From NCBI GenBank assembly GCA_964461435.1, contig CAYWUI010000014.1, positions 1 through 64,000 on the forward strand: 64,000 nucleotides of DNA. The letters run 5' to 3'. The stretch is from G020354785 sp964461435 (lineage in GTDB: Bacteria; Bacteroidota; Bacteroidia; Bacteroidales; UBA10428). Positions 16,989 to 27,600 of the stretch are shown here, in pieces. Each line of letters begins with the position of its first letter. The first letter of the stretch is position 1. The notes beneath the pieces are model-generated. The model saw nothing but the letters and a program-made list of their open reading frames with translations, had not been told where the DNA came from and searched no databases. Position numbers and translations under genes: made by a program.

Positions 16989-18251
16989 TTGAAACTTATA
17001 TCTGAAAAATCACACCTTACCGGTGAAATTCAAATACCGGCCTCCAAATCACATACGATTCGTGCTGTGGCTATTGCAGGCATGGCTGAAGGAAAATCTT
17101 TGCTTGTAAATCCTTTAGTATCATCGGATACTTTGTCATGCATAAATGGCATTAAAGAGTTCGGAGCGGCTGTAAACCAGCTCAGGAACCTTGAAATTAC
17201 CGGCATTAAAGGAATAATAACAGCTGACTGCAAAAAAATCGATGTCGGGAATTCCGGCACAACATTACGTATATTAACTGCCCTGGCAGCCCTGGCATCA
17301 CATCCCGTAACATTTGACGGTGACGCATCAATAAGGCAAAGGCCCATGATTCCTTTACTCAAGGCTTTGGAAAACCTTGGTGCAAAAGTCGATTCAAAAG
17401 ATGGTAAATGTCCCGTTATTGTCAGGGGGCCAATAAAAGGAGGAAAGACATCGATAAATGGCATAAGTTCACAATTTGTCACCGCCCTGCTGATTGCATG
17501 TCCGCTTGCAGAAAATAATACTGAAATATTTGTTGAAAATCTGCATGAAAAGCCATATCTTGAAATAACTCTTGACTGGCTTGGAAGACAGGGAATAAAG
17601 TACGAAAATAAGGGACTTGACTGGTTTAAAATAAAGGGCGGCCAGCGGTATAAAGCATTTGAACGTTTTATCCCTGCAGATTTTTCTACTGCTACTTTTC
17701 CCCTGTGTGCTGCGGCCATTGCGGGTTCAAATGTTTTAATCAGGGGACTGGATTTTTCCGATCACCAGGGAGATAAGAAGGTATTCAGGTTTATAGAAAA
17801 AATGGGCGCCCGTATTAAACATACAAGTGAAGGGGTCCTTGTCAGCAGTGGCAAGCTCCGGGGTATTGAAATAGACATGAATGCAACGCCCGATGCGTTG
17901 CCTGCCCTTGCTGTGGTAGCATGTTTTGCCGAGGGCAGAACACGCTTATTTAATGTTGCCCAGGCCCGCCTGAAAGAATGTGACAGGATAAGTGCCACGG
18001 CAACTGAACTTAAAAAGATGAACGCAGAAGTGGACGAGCAGGAAGACGGACTAATAATAAAAAAAAGTAAACTTGCCGGAACGAATGTCTGCGGCTACGA
18101 CGATCACCGTATGGTTATGGCCCTGACTTTAGCAGGAATAGCTTCTGAAGGACAGACTATTGTAGATTCTGCTGAATCTGTTAACATCACTTATCCCTCT
18201 TTTGTTGAAGATATGAAGAGCCTGGGAGCAAATATTAAATTGACGGACTAA
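16989..18251 (+). CDS. aroA: 3-phosphoshikimate 1-carboxyvinyltransferase (EPSP synthase)
   Basis: Joins shikimate-3-phosphate and PEP to give EPSP. 420 residues. The start is TTG at 16989 (no ATG is near the conserved N-terminus KLISEKSHLTGEIQIPASKS). Seen: PASKSHTIR at 17-25, GNSGTTLR at 87-94, SSQFVTALL, ADFSTATFPLCAA, DDHRMVMAL near 371-379. It is separated from dapF by 134 bp and from aroC by 59 bp. A 19-bp tandem duplication spans its stop codon (18231-18268). Confidence 0.95.
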   Translation: MKLISEKSHLTGEIQIPASKSHTIRAVAIAGMAEGKSLLVNPLVSSDTLSCINGIKEFGAAVNQLRNLEITGIKGIITADCKKIDVGNSGTTLRILTALAALASHPVTFDGDASIRQRPMIPLLKALENLGAKVDSKDGKCPVIVRGPIKGGKTSINGISSQFVTALLIACPLAENNTEIFVENLHEKPYLEITLDWLGRQGIKYENKGLDWFKIKGGQRYKAFERFIPADFSTATFPLCAAAIAGSNVLIRGLDFSDHQGDKKVFRFIEKMGARIKHTSEGVLVSSGKLRGIEIDMNATPDALPALAVVACFAEGRTRLFNVAQARLKECDRISATATELKKMNAEVDEQEDGLIIKKSKLAGTNVCGYDDHRMVMALTLAGIASEGQTIVDSAESVNITYPSFVEDMKSLGANIKLTD

Positions 18252-18268
18252 TATTAAATTGACAGACT
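18231..18268. repeat. 19-bp tandem duplication over the aroA stop codon
   Basis: Two adjacent copies of AATATTAAATTGACNGACT (18231-18249 and 18250-18268) differ at one base. The stop codon of aroA, TAA, spans the junction, so the second copy lies outside the gene. Probably a recent slippage event. Confidence 0.8.
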
Positions 18269-18310
18269 AATAATAATATAATAGTAAATAACCAATAAAC
18301 AATAATAGAT

Positions 18311-19630
18311 ATGTTAGGATGTACATATGGAATACTGTTTAAAACAACTGTTGCCGGCGGTTCTTACCAGGAAGGATTATCAATTAATATTCAGGGTGTT
18401 CCGCCCGGATACCTGTTCAGGGAAGAGGAGATATATACTGAGTTAATGCTTCGAAAGCCCGGACAGGGAGAGCTGACCTCGCCGAGAAGAGAGCCCGATG
18501 TGCCAATTATTTACAGCGGTGTTAATGCTGCCGATACTATGCCTGGCTTTTCAAATAAAGGCTATACCAACGGTACTCCTTTTGTAATTCTTATTCCTAA
18601 CCTCGACAGGCATTTTGAACATATAGAACAATACCGCGTAACAAACCGAACCCCGCGGCCCGGACACGCATCCTATGCATCATATCAGAAATATGGCGAA
18701 TGGGATGACTCTATTGGAGCCGGATTTTTTAGTGGCCGCTACACCTCATGTATTGTAGCAGCAGGCTGTATAGCTAAAAGAATACTTAAAGACCACGGCA
18801 TAGAAGTGACAGCTTACGTAAAAGAAGCCGCAGGAGTCAGTATGGGTAATATGCCTGTTGAAGAAATAAGAAAAAAAGCAGCAGCATACCGCCAGATCAG
18901 AAAGAAGTACGACCCTATATACCAGTATCTCTTTGCCTCGGGAAAGTTTAGCCAGGATCTACGCTTCCTGGAAAAGACGGCTATATTAGCAACCCTGGAG
19001 GACAGGATACCCGACATTCCAAAGCCACTCTTCGATGTGGGAGAGATAAGGGAAAAATACGGAATTAATCCAAATCTGTTCTGCCCTGATCTTGAAGCTG
19101 CCGATGCTATGAATAAAGAGATAATTCGAATTATGAATGAAGGAGACTCTTCGGGAGGAATAGTTGAAGTTATTGTCTCAGGTGTTCCTGCAGGCGTGGG
19201 TGAACCCGTTTTTAATAAACTCGACGGCGAACTGGGAAAATTAATGAGCATAGGCACTATCAAAGCAGTTGAAATAGGTTGTGGTACCCGGGCAGCAAAG
19301 ATGACCGGCTCACAATGCAATGATGCGATGAGAGTAAAAAACGGTAAAGTAATATTTACCTCTAATAATGCTGGGGGCATAACAGGGGGACTGACAACCG
19401 GACAGGATATTATTGCCCGGGTAACGGTAAAACCTACACCTACAATAGCCAGGCCGCAGCTTACTATCGATAAAGTAAGCCTTGAAAATAAGCAGCTTGC
19501 TGCCGTAACACGGCGCGACCCTACTATAGTTGCCCGTGTATGGCCCGTTGTTGAGGCATATACCGCACTTATAATACTTGATAGTTACGCTCAGCACCTT
19601 GGATATGAAGCTTTGAAACCCCGTAAATAG
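18311..19630 (+). CDS. aroC: Divergent chorismate synthase-like protein
   Basis: 439 residues, longer than usual AroC (about 350-400). It follows aroA, the preceding step. Shared features: the N-terminal GILFKTT region, QGVPPGYLFREEEIYTELMLRKPGQGELTSPRREPD, RPGHASYASYQKYG with the active-site His119, NNAGGITGGLTTGQDI and RRDPTIVARVWPVVEA. Differences: the FGESHG loop with the first catalytic His is AGGSYQEG (16-22), and the RGGGRSSARET stretch is IGAGFFSGRYTS, losing FMN/substrate-binding residues. RHDP is RRDP. So this is a divergent paralogue or variant enzyme; whether it makes chorismate is inferred from context only. Confidence 0.75.
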   Translation: MLGCTYGILFKTTVAGGSYQEGLSINIQGVPPGYLFREEEIYTELMLRKPGQGELTSPRREPDVPIIYSGVNAADTMPGFSNKGYTNGTPFVILIPNLDRHFEHIEQYRVTNRTPRPGHASYASYQKYGEWDDSIGAGFFSGRYTSCIVAAGCIAKRILKDHGIEVTAYVKEAAGVSMGNMPVEEIRKKAAAYRQIRKKYDPIYQYLFASGKFSQDLRFLEKTAILATLEDRIPDIPKPLFDVGEIREKYGINPNLFCPDLEAADAMNKEIIRIMNEGDSSGGIVEVIVSGVPAGVGEPVFNKLDGELGKLMSIGTIKAVEIGCGTRAAKMTGSQCNDAMRVKNGKVIFTSNNAGGITGGLTTGQDIIARVTVKPTPTIARPQLTIDKVSLENKQLAAVTRRDPTIVARVWPVVEAYTALIILDSYAQHLGYEALKPRK

Positions 19631-19915
19631 CCGTCTACGTCAAATCAGGATTTCTCTCTTTTATATCAATTATAGCGCATAAAATATTTATTGCAATTAA
19701 TTAAAAGCAACATCAATATTTGCATTCAGTTTATGGCCCCGCAAAAAAAAATTACACGATTCATTCAATTATCTCCACGAATTTGTTTATACTTTACACT
19801 AGAAATCTTGATTTCCATAATATATTTCTTATTTTTATCCCGCTTTTAAAGGATAGATTATTAACCAGTTATATTACTATCTTTACTTAAAGAATAAGTT
19901 GAAGCCAATACCAGC

Positions 19916-22900
19916 ATGTTTACTTTCATTTTGAAATTGTTAAAGATTAGGCCAAAAGAGGTTTTTATGCTGATCGTAACCTCCTTGCAGGCTATATGCG
20001 TAGGTGTCTACCTCGCATCATTTGATATTGGCTCCCATGCTATATTCCTGGATAAATTTCAAACCGACCAGATTCCTTTGGCTTTTATAATGTCAGGATT
20101 ATTCGGAGTAATATTAATGTCAATTTACACTTTCTTTTCAAGCAGGATATCATTCAGGATTTTTACAATATTTAATTATCTTATAATCGGAATTATTACA
20201 ATACTCTTATTTTATTTTGCCGAATTTCGTGATCTGGTGAATCTGCATGCCCGCGGATATCCGCTTATGCTGCCATTTACATTAATGTTCCCCTTTAATA
20301 TCATTATATTGTTAACTTTTTGGCACTCTGTAAATAATATTTACATCAGGGACCAGAGCAAACGGCTATTGCCTTATATACAGTTAAGCCATATAGGAGG
20401 TATTGTTTTAGGAAGCTGGGGAATTATTTTATTCCTGTTCATATCATGGAATCTGAACCTAATAATATTAGGCAGTGCTATCAGCATTTTAATTGCATTT
20501 TTTCTGCAACTGATTATCAGTCCTGTTCATAAATATTCAAATATCTTCCTGCACCATAAAAAAAAGCTAAATCCAATTCGCTCAAAATTCATTGAGCTAT
20601 TTTATACAAAATATACTTTTTTGCTTGTTGTTTTTGTTTTTCTTTCAGCCCTGATAGGAATGATCATACACTATGACTTCATAGACATGACTCGTGACAG
20701 CTATCCTATGATTGTAGGATTTGCAAAGTTTCTCGGACTATTTACGGGAACATTATTTATTCTTATATATGGTGTCAATAGGTTTCTTATCAGAAAAATT
20801 CTGTATTCATATGACTCCCCCTACAGCATGATTCTAATACCTGTCGGCATGGTTGTCCTGACAATCATAGCAATAGTAACATATTTTTTTCTTGGCTGGT
20901 CCAGGGCAATATTCAGATTCACCTTTATTTTTCTGCTTGTTGCAGCTGTCAAAGCAGGATATGAAACACTAAAAAATACTATCGAGTTACCGTCACTGAA
21001 AGTATTGTTCCAGTCCCTGGATATAAGATTTCACAGATCAATAATCCCCCGTATGGAAGGTACTTTCAGGTTATTTAGCATGATCTTTGCCGGATTAGTA
21101 CTTATCGGATTAATACAGCTGAAATTTCATAATTCAAACCAGCTCCTATATATAGTTATAATATTGTCCCTGTTATGGATCTTTATTGCAGTAAAACTGG
21201 TAAAGTCATACCAGGCTGCTTTAAAGAATATTATTAAAAAAATAAGAATTATTGTTAAAGCTAAAGAACATGATCTTTCGAGTGTTGATAAGCACTTTCA
21301 TGAACTATTAAATAGTGACATCCCGGGCAAGGTTATCAGTGCCCTGTCAATATCGGCAAATACCGAGCCCCTTTCGTTTGAAAAACACCTTATAGACCTG
21401 TTAAATATCCCCTCACCTGAGATCAGAAGATATATTTTATGGAAAATCAATCAATTGTCAGTTTTTAACGCGTTGCCCGGAATTAAAGAAATTAAAATTA
21501 ATGATGATGATACTTCTTCCGTTAACCTCAAAACAAATACCATTGAGGTTTTTGAAAAAAAATTAATGCTGGCAAAATCCGGTTCATCGGTTGAAAGACT
21601 GGCAAATTCCAGGAAAATTAATGAGAGGATACTGGCCTGCGATATCCTTGGATTTGCCGGGGGCATTAAAGATTCAGGAAGCTTGTTGATTAACCTGGCC
21701 AGGGATTTTGAACCTGATGTTAAATTTGCCGCAGTAAAGGCAATGACCAGATTAAGCAATCCTGAACATACACATATCCTCATCGGCTATCTGGCTTCTC
21801 CTGTATATTTTTCATATGCGTTTGAGGCTCTTATAAGAGTAGGTGACGAGGCTCTGAATCAATTAGAGCAGGTATTCCTGTTACCTGATGCTGATAACAT
21901 TTTGCTCTCAAGAATTGTAAAAATATATGGTAAAATTGGAAGCCCCAGGGCCCATGACCTGTTAATAAACAAGATTGAAAACCAGAATAGAATTATTGGC
22001 CGGCAGGCGATAATTTCATTAAGAGAGTCAGGATTTCAGGCAACTCCCGGCAATATAAACAGGATACTGAATGGAGTCGTGAGAATTCTGAACACGATGT
22101 CATGGAATCTTTCAGCTCTTCAAAGTATAGGTATCTCGAGCAAATTCCCTCTCCTGGAAGACGCTTTAAATGCAGAACTGGCAGATAACTACAGGGTTCT
22201 TTTCCATCTGTTGTCGCTGGCCTATAATTCGACGGCCATAGCTAACATCAGAAACTTGTTAGGTAATGAAAATGACAGAGATATCAGCTATGCCATAGAG
22301 ATGCTTGACCAGATTGTAAATGAAGAGATAAAACAGGTACTGTTTCCCGTACTGGAAAACCTGTCCATAAGGGAAAGAGTAAAACAACTTAAATATTTTT
22401 TCCCTGCAGAAAATATTTTTAAAAATGAATTAATATCTGAAGTCATTACAAGAGACTATAATGTTATATCTTTGTATGCTAAGGCTTGTGCAATATTTAG
22501 CTGGTTGCAGCTAAAAAAACAGGACATCGATCAGGTTCTGGTTTCTAACCTTTTTCATCCGAGTAAGCTAATAAGAGAATCTGCTGCTTATATAATTAGC
22601 AAAATAGATAAAAAATATCTGAACAATGTATATCCAAGAATTGAACGCGGTATTGTAAATGAGATAAAAACATCAATTGAGCAGGCAAAGAACAGTCCTT
22701 TATATCTTATATTTAATCGTATCCAGTTTTTGCGTCAATGCCCAAAGCTGGAAAATATCCCCGAGTATGTATTACTTGATTTTGCCGGATATCTCGAATT
22801 CCATAAACCTGATAAGGAAAAGGAAATTACAATAGACCAGAATGAAAAAGTCTTTTCGCTTCTGATGGTCGTTGAAGGTACTATTGAAATGATTGCCGGG

Positions 22901-23098
22901 GGTATTAATGGCACAACTTTTAATAAATTCAGCTTGATATATACCAGCGCCATTGCAAATGCCATTAATAGCAAATTAATTCTTAAGACGGGTAAAAATA
23001 CTGAATTCTATAGCATCGACAAAGAATCGTTAAATATGATGATATTTGATTACACCGATATAAGAAGGTCTATGTTAGATTGTATTGGGGAATTATAA
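19916..23098 (+). CDS. Membrane nucleotide-transporter-like protein with HEAT repeats and a cNMP-binding-like end
   Basis: 1060 residues. Residues about 1-440 are hydrophobic, with roughly 12 membrane segments resembling the Npt1/Npt2-type ADP/ATP translocase family fused to HEAT repeats, known in Bacteroidetes. Residues about 455-900 are alpha-helical repeats of HEAT type (ERILACDILGFAGGIKDSG, VKFAAVKAMTRLSNPEHT, HDLLINKIENQNRIIGRQAI and others). The last about 110 residues (FAGYLEFHKPDKEKEITI, FSLLMVVEGTIEMIAGG) resemble a cyclic-nucleotide-binding fold. Transport is not demonstrated; the molecule could be a membrane sensor. It stands at the head of the TIR/STAND block with a 60-bp gap to the TIR gene. 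Confidence 0.7.
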   Translation: MFTFILKLLKIRPKEVFMLIVTSLQAICVGVYLASFDIGSHAIFLDKFQTDQIPLAFIMSGLFGVILMSIYTFFSSRISFRIFTIFNYLIIGIITILLFYFAEFRDLVNLHARGYPLMLPFTLMFPFNIIILLTFWHSVNNIYIRDQSKRLLPYIQLSHIGGIVLGSWGIILFLFISWNLNLIILGSAISILIAFFLQLIISPVHKYSNIFLHHKKKLNPIRSKFIELFYTKYTFLLVVFVFLSALIGMIIHYDFIDMTRDSYPMIVGFAKFLGLFTGTLFILIYGVNRFLIRKILYSYDSPYSMILIPVGMVVLTIIAIVTYFFLGWSRAIFRFTFIFLLVAAVKAGYETLKNTIELPSLKVLFQSLDIRFHRSIIPRMEGTFRLFSMIFAGLVLIGLIQLKFHNSNQLLYIVIILSLLWIFIAVKLVKSYQAALKNIIKKIRIIVKAKEHDLSSVDKHFHELLNSDIPGKVISALSISANTEPLSFEKHLIDLLNIPSPEIRRYILWKINQLSVFNALPGIKEIKINDDDTSSVNLKTNTIEVFEKKLMLAKSGSSVERLANSRKINERILACDILGFAGGIKDSGSLLINLARDFEPDVKFAAVKAMTRLSNPEHTHILIGYLASPVYFSYAFEALIRVGDEALNQLEQVFLLPDADNILLSRIVKIYGKIGSPRAHDLLINKIENQNRIIGRQAIISLRESGFQATPGNINRILNGVVRILNTMSWNLSALQSIGISSKFPLLEDALNAELADNYRVLFHLLSLAYNSTAIANIRNLLGNENDRDISYAIEMLDQIVNEEIKQVLFPVLENLSIRERVKQLKYFFPAENIFKNELISEVITRDYNVISLYAKACAIFSWLQLKKQDIDQVLVSNLFHPSKLIRESAAYIISKIDKKYLNNVYPRIERGIVNEIKTSIEQAKNSPLYLIFNRIQFLRQCPKLENIPEYVLLDFAGYLEFHKPDKEKEITIDQNEKVFSLLMVVEGTIEMIAGGINGTTFNKFSLIYTSAIANAINSKLILKTGKNTEFYSIDKESLNMMIFDYTDIRRSMLDCIGEL

Positions 23099-23118
23099 AC
23101 CATATATATAGAATGTTG

Positions 23119-23126
23119 TAAATTTG
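23119..23126 (+). promoter_or_regulatory. Candidate -7 box before the TIR gene
   Basis: TAAATTTG matches the Bacteroidetes TAnnTTTG -7 box, 33 bp before the TIR start. No TTG is found at the expected -33 distance, so it is only partial support for an internal start of transcription. Confidence 0.4.
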
Positions 23127-23158
23127 ACTAAAAATAACCTATTGATATCTCCGGATTT

Positions 23159-24637
23159 ATGAATTTTGAATATGATATATTTATTAGTTATGGTCCTTCA
23201 GTAAAGAAGGAAGATGAGTGGATAAACCAATGGACTGCAAAATTTTGTGAGTACCTGGCTATTATGATTTCCAGGTTAACAGATCGGGACCCTGTAATAC
23301 TTTTACACGATGATCTCAGAACCAGGAAGGAACTGCTGGGAAACGACATAGCCAATATATTCTCAAAGACCGCAATATTCATAACAATAATTGCGCCGGA
23401 ATATATTGAATCAAAAGAATATCTAAAAGAGCTGGAAGAAATATATAAGATAATATACGTGAAGTCAGACAGCACCTCCACGAGTATTAGCCGCTTTTTT
23501 AAAGTACATACTCACCCTGTTAAGGAAGAGCTTCAATCCGGCTTCCTTGAGAATGAGTTAAGTTATGATTTTTACGAAATAAACAGGTACAATAAAAAAG
23601 CTAAAACATACGATATAAATGAAGAAGATGAGTCATATAAAAAATTCTGGTCAATATTAGTTGATTTGGCTTACGATGTATATAATTCATTGCAGTCCCT
23701 GACTTCTGACAAGAAAGATATAAGCCAGCCACATGAAAAGAAATACATATATCTTGCAGAAACGACAATTGATCAAAAAGATAACAGGGATATCCTCAGA
23801 AGAGAATTGCAGTACATGGGGTATGGGATTCTTCCTGTAACCCAATTACCGGATGACGGAGATAAATTAACTGCCATAATAGAGAGTTATCTGAAAAAAT
23901 CCGTCTTATCTATTCACCTTATGGGGGCATATTATGGCGATTATATAAAAAATTCCAAATATTCATTACTCGATTTTCAAAATCAAACGGTAAAATCTTA
24001 TATTGATAAATCTGCGGAAACTGGCACCCTGGCACAACTGATATGGATACCAAATGATTTGAAAGCTTCTGACCAGCGTCAGTCATTATATTTGAAAAGA
24101 TTGAAAAGGGATGTTGCACAGGAAAAAACAGAAATAATTGAAGCTCCTCTTGAAGTATTTAAATCAATCTTAATAAATAAACTTGAAGAGCTTAATGAAC
24201 CCGCCAGTCCCAAAACCAAAGACAGGAAAAAAATCTATTTTGTTTATGAGAAAGATGAGAAAGGAATTATAAGTAACCTGATAAAAGAGATTGCCGGAAA
24301 AAATTATATTGTTATAGATAATGACCCTGACACAAAAAATAAAAAACTGGTTTCAAAGCATATTGAGAATCTTATTGAAACCGATGCTGTTATAATTTAC
24401 AATGGCACCAGCAGTAAGGAATGGCTGGACAGCAAAATAAGAGATCTTATTAAAGCTCCGGGCTATGGCAAGGCTTCCCCATTTCTGACAATAGGAATAA
24501 TATCAGATCAAAAGCCTGATAAGAATACCATGAATTTTCTATCCGGTTCCGAAGTTATTGTAGATAAAGAAATAAGCCCTGCATTTTTAAAAAGCTTTTT
24601 AGAAACACTTAATAGAAATAATGATAAAAGAAGCTGA
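23159..24637 (+). CDS. TIR-domain protein with two further Rossmann-like domains
   Basis: 492 residues, no signal peptide, so cytoplasmic. Residues 1-105 look like a TIR domain: YDIFISYG at 5-12, the LHDDLRTRKELLGNDI loop at 49-64, ITIIAPEYIESKEYLKELEE at 75-94 with Glu91 in the place of the NADase-type Glu. Residues 195-345 (KYIYLAETTIDQKDNRDILRRELQ...GYGILPV...SIHLMGAYYG) match the style of DUF4062 domains. Residues 357-485 (KKIYFVYEKDEKGIISNLI...IIYNGTSSKEW) form a second TIR/SEFIR-like fold. Its 3' end overlaps the STAND ATPase gene by 17 bp. Likely a signalling or NAD-consuming effector paired with that ATPase; catalysis is not proven. Confidence 0.75.
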   Translation: MNFEYDIFISYGPSVKKEDEWINQWTAKFCEYLAIMISRLTDRDPVILLHDDLRTRKELLGNDIANIFSKTAIFITIIAPEYIESKEYLKELEEIYKIIYVKSDSTSTSISRFFKVHTHPVKEELQSGFLENELSYDFYEINRYNKKAKTYDINEEDESYKKFWSILVDLAYDVYNSLQSLTSDKKDISQPHEKKYIYLAETTIDQKDNRDILRRELQYMGYGILPVTQLPDDGDKLTAIIESYLKKSVLSIHLMGAYYGDYIKNSKYSLLDFQNQTVKSYIDKSAETGTLAQLIWIPNDLKASDQRQSLYLKRLKRDVAQEKTEIIEAPLEVFKSILINKLEELNEPASPKTKDRKKIYFVYEKDEKGIISNLIKEIAGKNYIVIDNDPDTKNKKLVSKHIENLIETDAVIIYNGTSSKEWLDSKIRDLIKAPGYGKASPFLTIGIISDQKPDKNTMNFLSGSEVIVDKEISPAFLKSFLETLNRNNDKRS

Positions 24638-27600
24638 TATACGGGATGTAACCGGGGAAACTACCAAAATAAATCCATTCCCTGGCTTAAGACCCTTTAG
24701 TGCTGAAGAAAGCCATCTTTTCTTTGGCAGGGAAGGACAGATTGAGGTTGTCCTGGAGTATCTGGAGCAAAACCGGTTTGCTGCAGTAACCGGGGCTTCG
24801 GGAAGCGGCAAATCATCACTGATATATTGCGGATTGATTCCTGTTCTGCATGGCGGATTCATAACTGAAGCCGGTTCACGGTGGAAAATTATGGCTACAC
24901 GCCCGGGAAACAGCCCTATTGAGAACCTGGCAAATGTGCTGGCCAAAAATGAAACAAAGAAAAAATATAGCGAAGATGGTCATGTTAAACAATATATATT
25001 AAATACTGTACTGAGAAGAAGTTCATTCGGACTGGTGGATGCCATAAGGCAGATGAAACCTTCCAGAAAGGAAAATATCCTCCTTATAATTGACCAGTTT
25101 GAAGAATTGTTCAGGTATAAAGAAAGCCGTAAAGACAGCACTTCGGTTAATGAAACCGAAGCTTATATTAAATTACTGGTTAATGCTTTAAAGCAGAGAG
25201 AATTACCAATATATATAGTGCTGACAATGCGTTCTGACTACATTGGGGAATGTTCACAATTTCAGGAGCTGACAAATTTAATCAATGACAGTAATTTTCT
25301 CATTCCTCAAATGTCAAGGGAAGATTTCAGAAATGCCGTATTAGGACCAATATCAGTAGGCAGAGCCGAGATCGACCTTCAGCTTATGCAACATATACTC
25401 AACACAATTGAGGACAAGACAGATCAGTTGCCTGTACTGCAGCATGCTATGATGAGAACCTGGGATTACTGGTTACATTATAATGAACCCGATGCCCCCA
25501 TTAAGATGAGAGATTATGAAGCAGCAGGGAAAATGGAAAACGCCCTGTCCCGCCATGCTAATGAAGCCTATGAAGAACTAACTGATGAAGGTAAAGAGAT
25601 TTGCAGGAGTCTTTTCAGATGCCTGACAGAACAGGGTGCTAATAACCAGGGTATAAGACATCCGGCCAGAATTAAATACATAGCGGAAATTGCGCAGGTT
25701 AGCGATCAAAAAGTAATTGAGGTCGTAGAAAAATTCAGGGCTAAAGGAAGATCGTTTCTGACACCCGGAGAAAACGTGCCCCTTGATGCTGATACAGTAA
25801 TTGATATATCGCACGAGAGTTTAATGCGAATATGGGATAAGTTAAAGATATGGGTGGAAGAGGAATCCTCCTCGGTACAGATGTACCTGCGCCTGGCAGA
25901 AGCATCATCCCAGTACCAGCTGGGGAAAACCGGACTTTGGAGACCTCCTGATCTGCATCTTGCATTAAACTGGAAAAAGACACAAAAACCCAGCCTTACC
26001 TGGGCAAGAAGATACAACCCTGCATTTGAGAAAGTAATGGTTTTTCTTGATGCCAGCGAAAAGAAATTTTTACAGGAAGAACAAAATAAAGTCAGGCTTC
26101 AAAGAAGAGCTATTAACAGAACAAGGAAATTTGCTACTATTTCCGGTATAGTTGCTGTTCTCGTTCTTGCTTTGCTGTTTGTGGTATATAATTCCCTGAT
26201 GGAAAATAAAAATCTTAATGATGTCCTTGCCAATAAAAACCTTGACCTGGAAAGAATAACGGAAGAGAATATAAAACTGCGTAAGCTGGCGGAACTGAGA
26301 GCTGACAAAGAAGCCTTTGAAAGAGTTATGGCACAGATTGCTGCAGATTCTGCAAGGATTGAAAAGCTGAAAGCTGAAAGAGATGTTTTGCAGGCCCGTG
26401 AAACCGTTACTGAAGTTAAACAATACAGCCAGAAGCTGGTACAGACTACCGAAATGGCTGAAAAGGAAAAGGAACAGGCAATAAAAACTGCAGAAAAAGA
26501 AAGAGTGGAACGCACTGAAGCTGAAAAGGAAAAAGAATTGGAATTCCGGAGAAGAATGCTGCAGATTGCCGAGACTATGGCATCAAAGTCCCTTACTGTC
26601 AGTGATAACAATCTAAAAGCCCTGCTTGCATACCAGGCTTTTAAATTTAATAAGGATTACAATGGCGAAGAAAATGATCCGGATATATACCAGTCACTTT
26701 ATGCCTCACTGGTTGCTTTTAACGGTACCGCATATAATAGTCTGAAGGGACATGAAGGAGCAGTAAACTCACTTGTTTTCCTCCCCAATTCAGATGTTTT
26801 TTACAGTTCGGGCGGTGGTGGCCTAATCATGAGATGGGATATGAACACCAGTCCCATTATACCGAGAACATTAATCAGGAACAACTTCATTAACAGGAGC
26901 CTGGCTGTCAGTGATGACAACCGCTGGCTGGCATGCGGCACAGGAACATCAGAAATTCAGCTTTTTAACCTCAATACCCCCAATTTACCTCCCCAGATAC
27001 TGGAAGGCCACAAGGGCTGGGTAGATGCCCTGTCTTTCACACCTGACAGTAAAGGATTGTTTTCAACAAGCACTGATAATTCAATAATATACTGGGATAT
27101 GATATCAGGGACACATTCGGTTTTTGTTAACTATGACAGCAAAATAAACAGTATTTGTGTCTCTCCCGATGGTAAGTTCCTGGCCGGAGGTTCGGTAAAC
27201 GGTAAAATTATCGTGTGGAACCTTTCTACTAATAAATCATCTGTGCTCTACCAGTCCGATAACCCCATACAAGCCATAAGATATAACAGCACAGGCACCA
27301 AAATTGCGTTTGGCACTAAATTAGGCACTTTGGGAATAATAAACCTTAATACAAATAATATATACACCATAAAAGCTCATTCGGGAAGGAGAATAACTGA
27401 CCTGGCCTTCAGTCCCGATAACAGTCTTTTAGCTACGTCAAGTTATGACGGTACCATAAAAATATGGAACGCCAACAACCTTAATTTAAGGCCTGTTGAA
27501 ATAAAAGCACTTGAAGCATGGGCTCTTTCCCTGGCATTTAATAGAAACGGGAAATACCTTGTTTCAGGGGATAACGCTGAAAAAATATTTGTATGGCCTT

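Noticed and set aside
17030..17719. Long minus-strand frame of 229 codons inside aroA
   Set aside because: It has no recognisable protein features and mirrors the codon pattern of the conserved aroA frame.
26099..26611. Minus-strand frame of 170 codons inside the STAND gene
   Set aside because: Complement of the Glu/Lys-rich coiled coil, giving a Ser/Phe-rich artefact.
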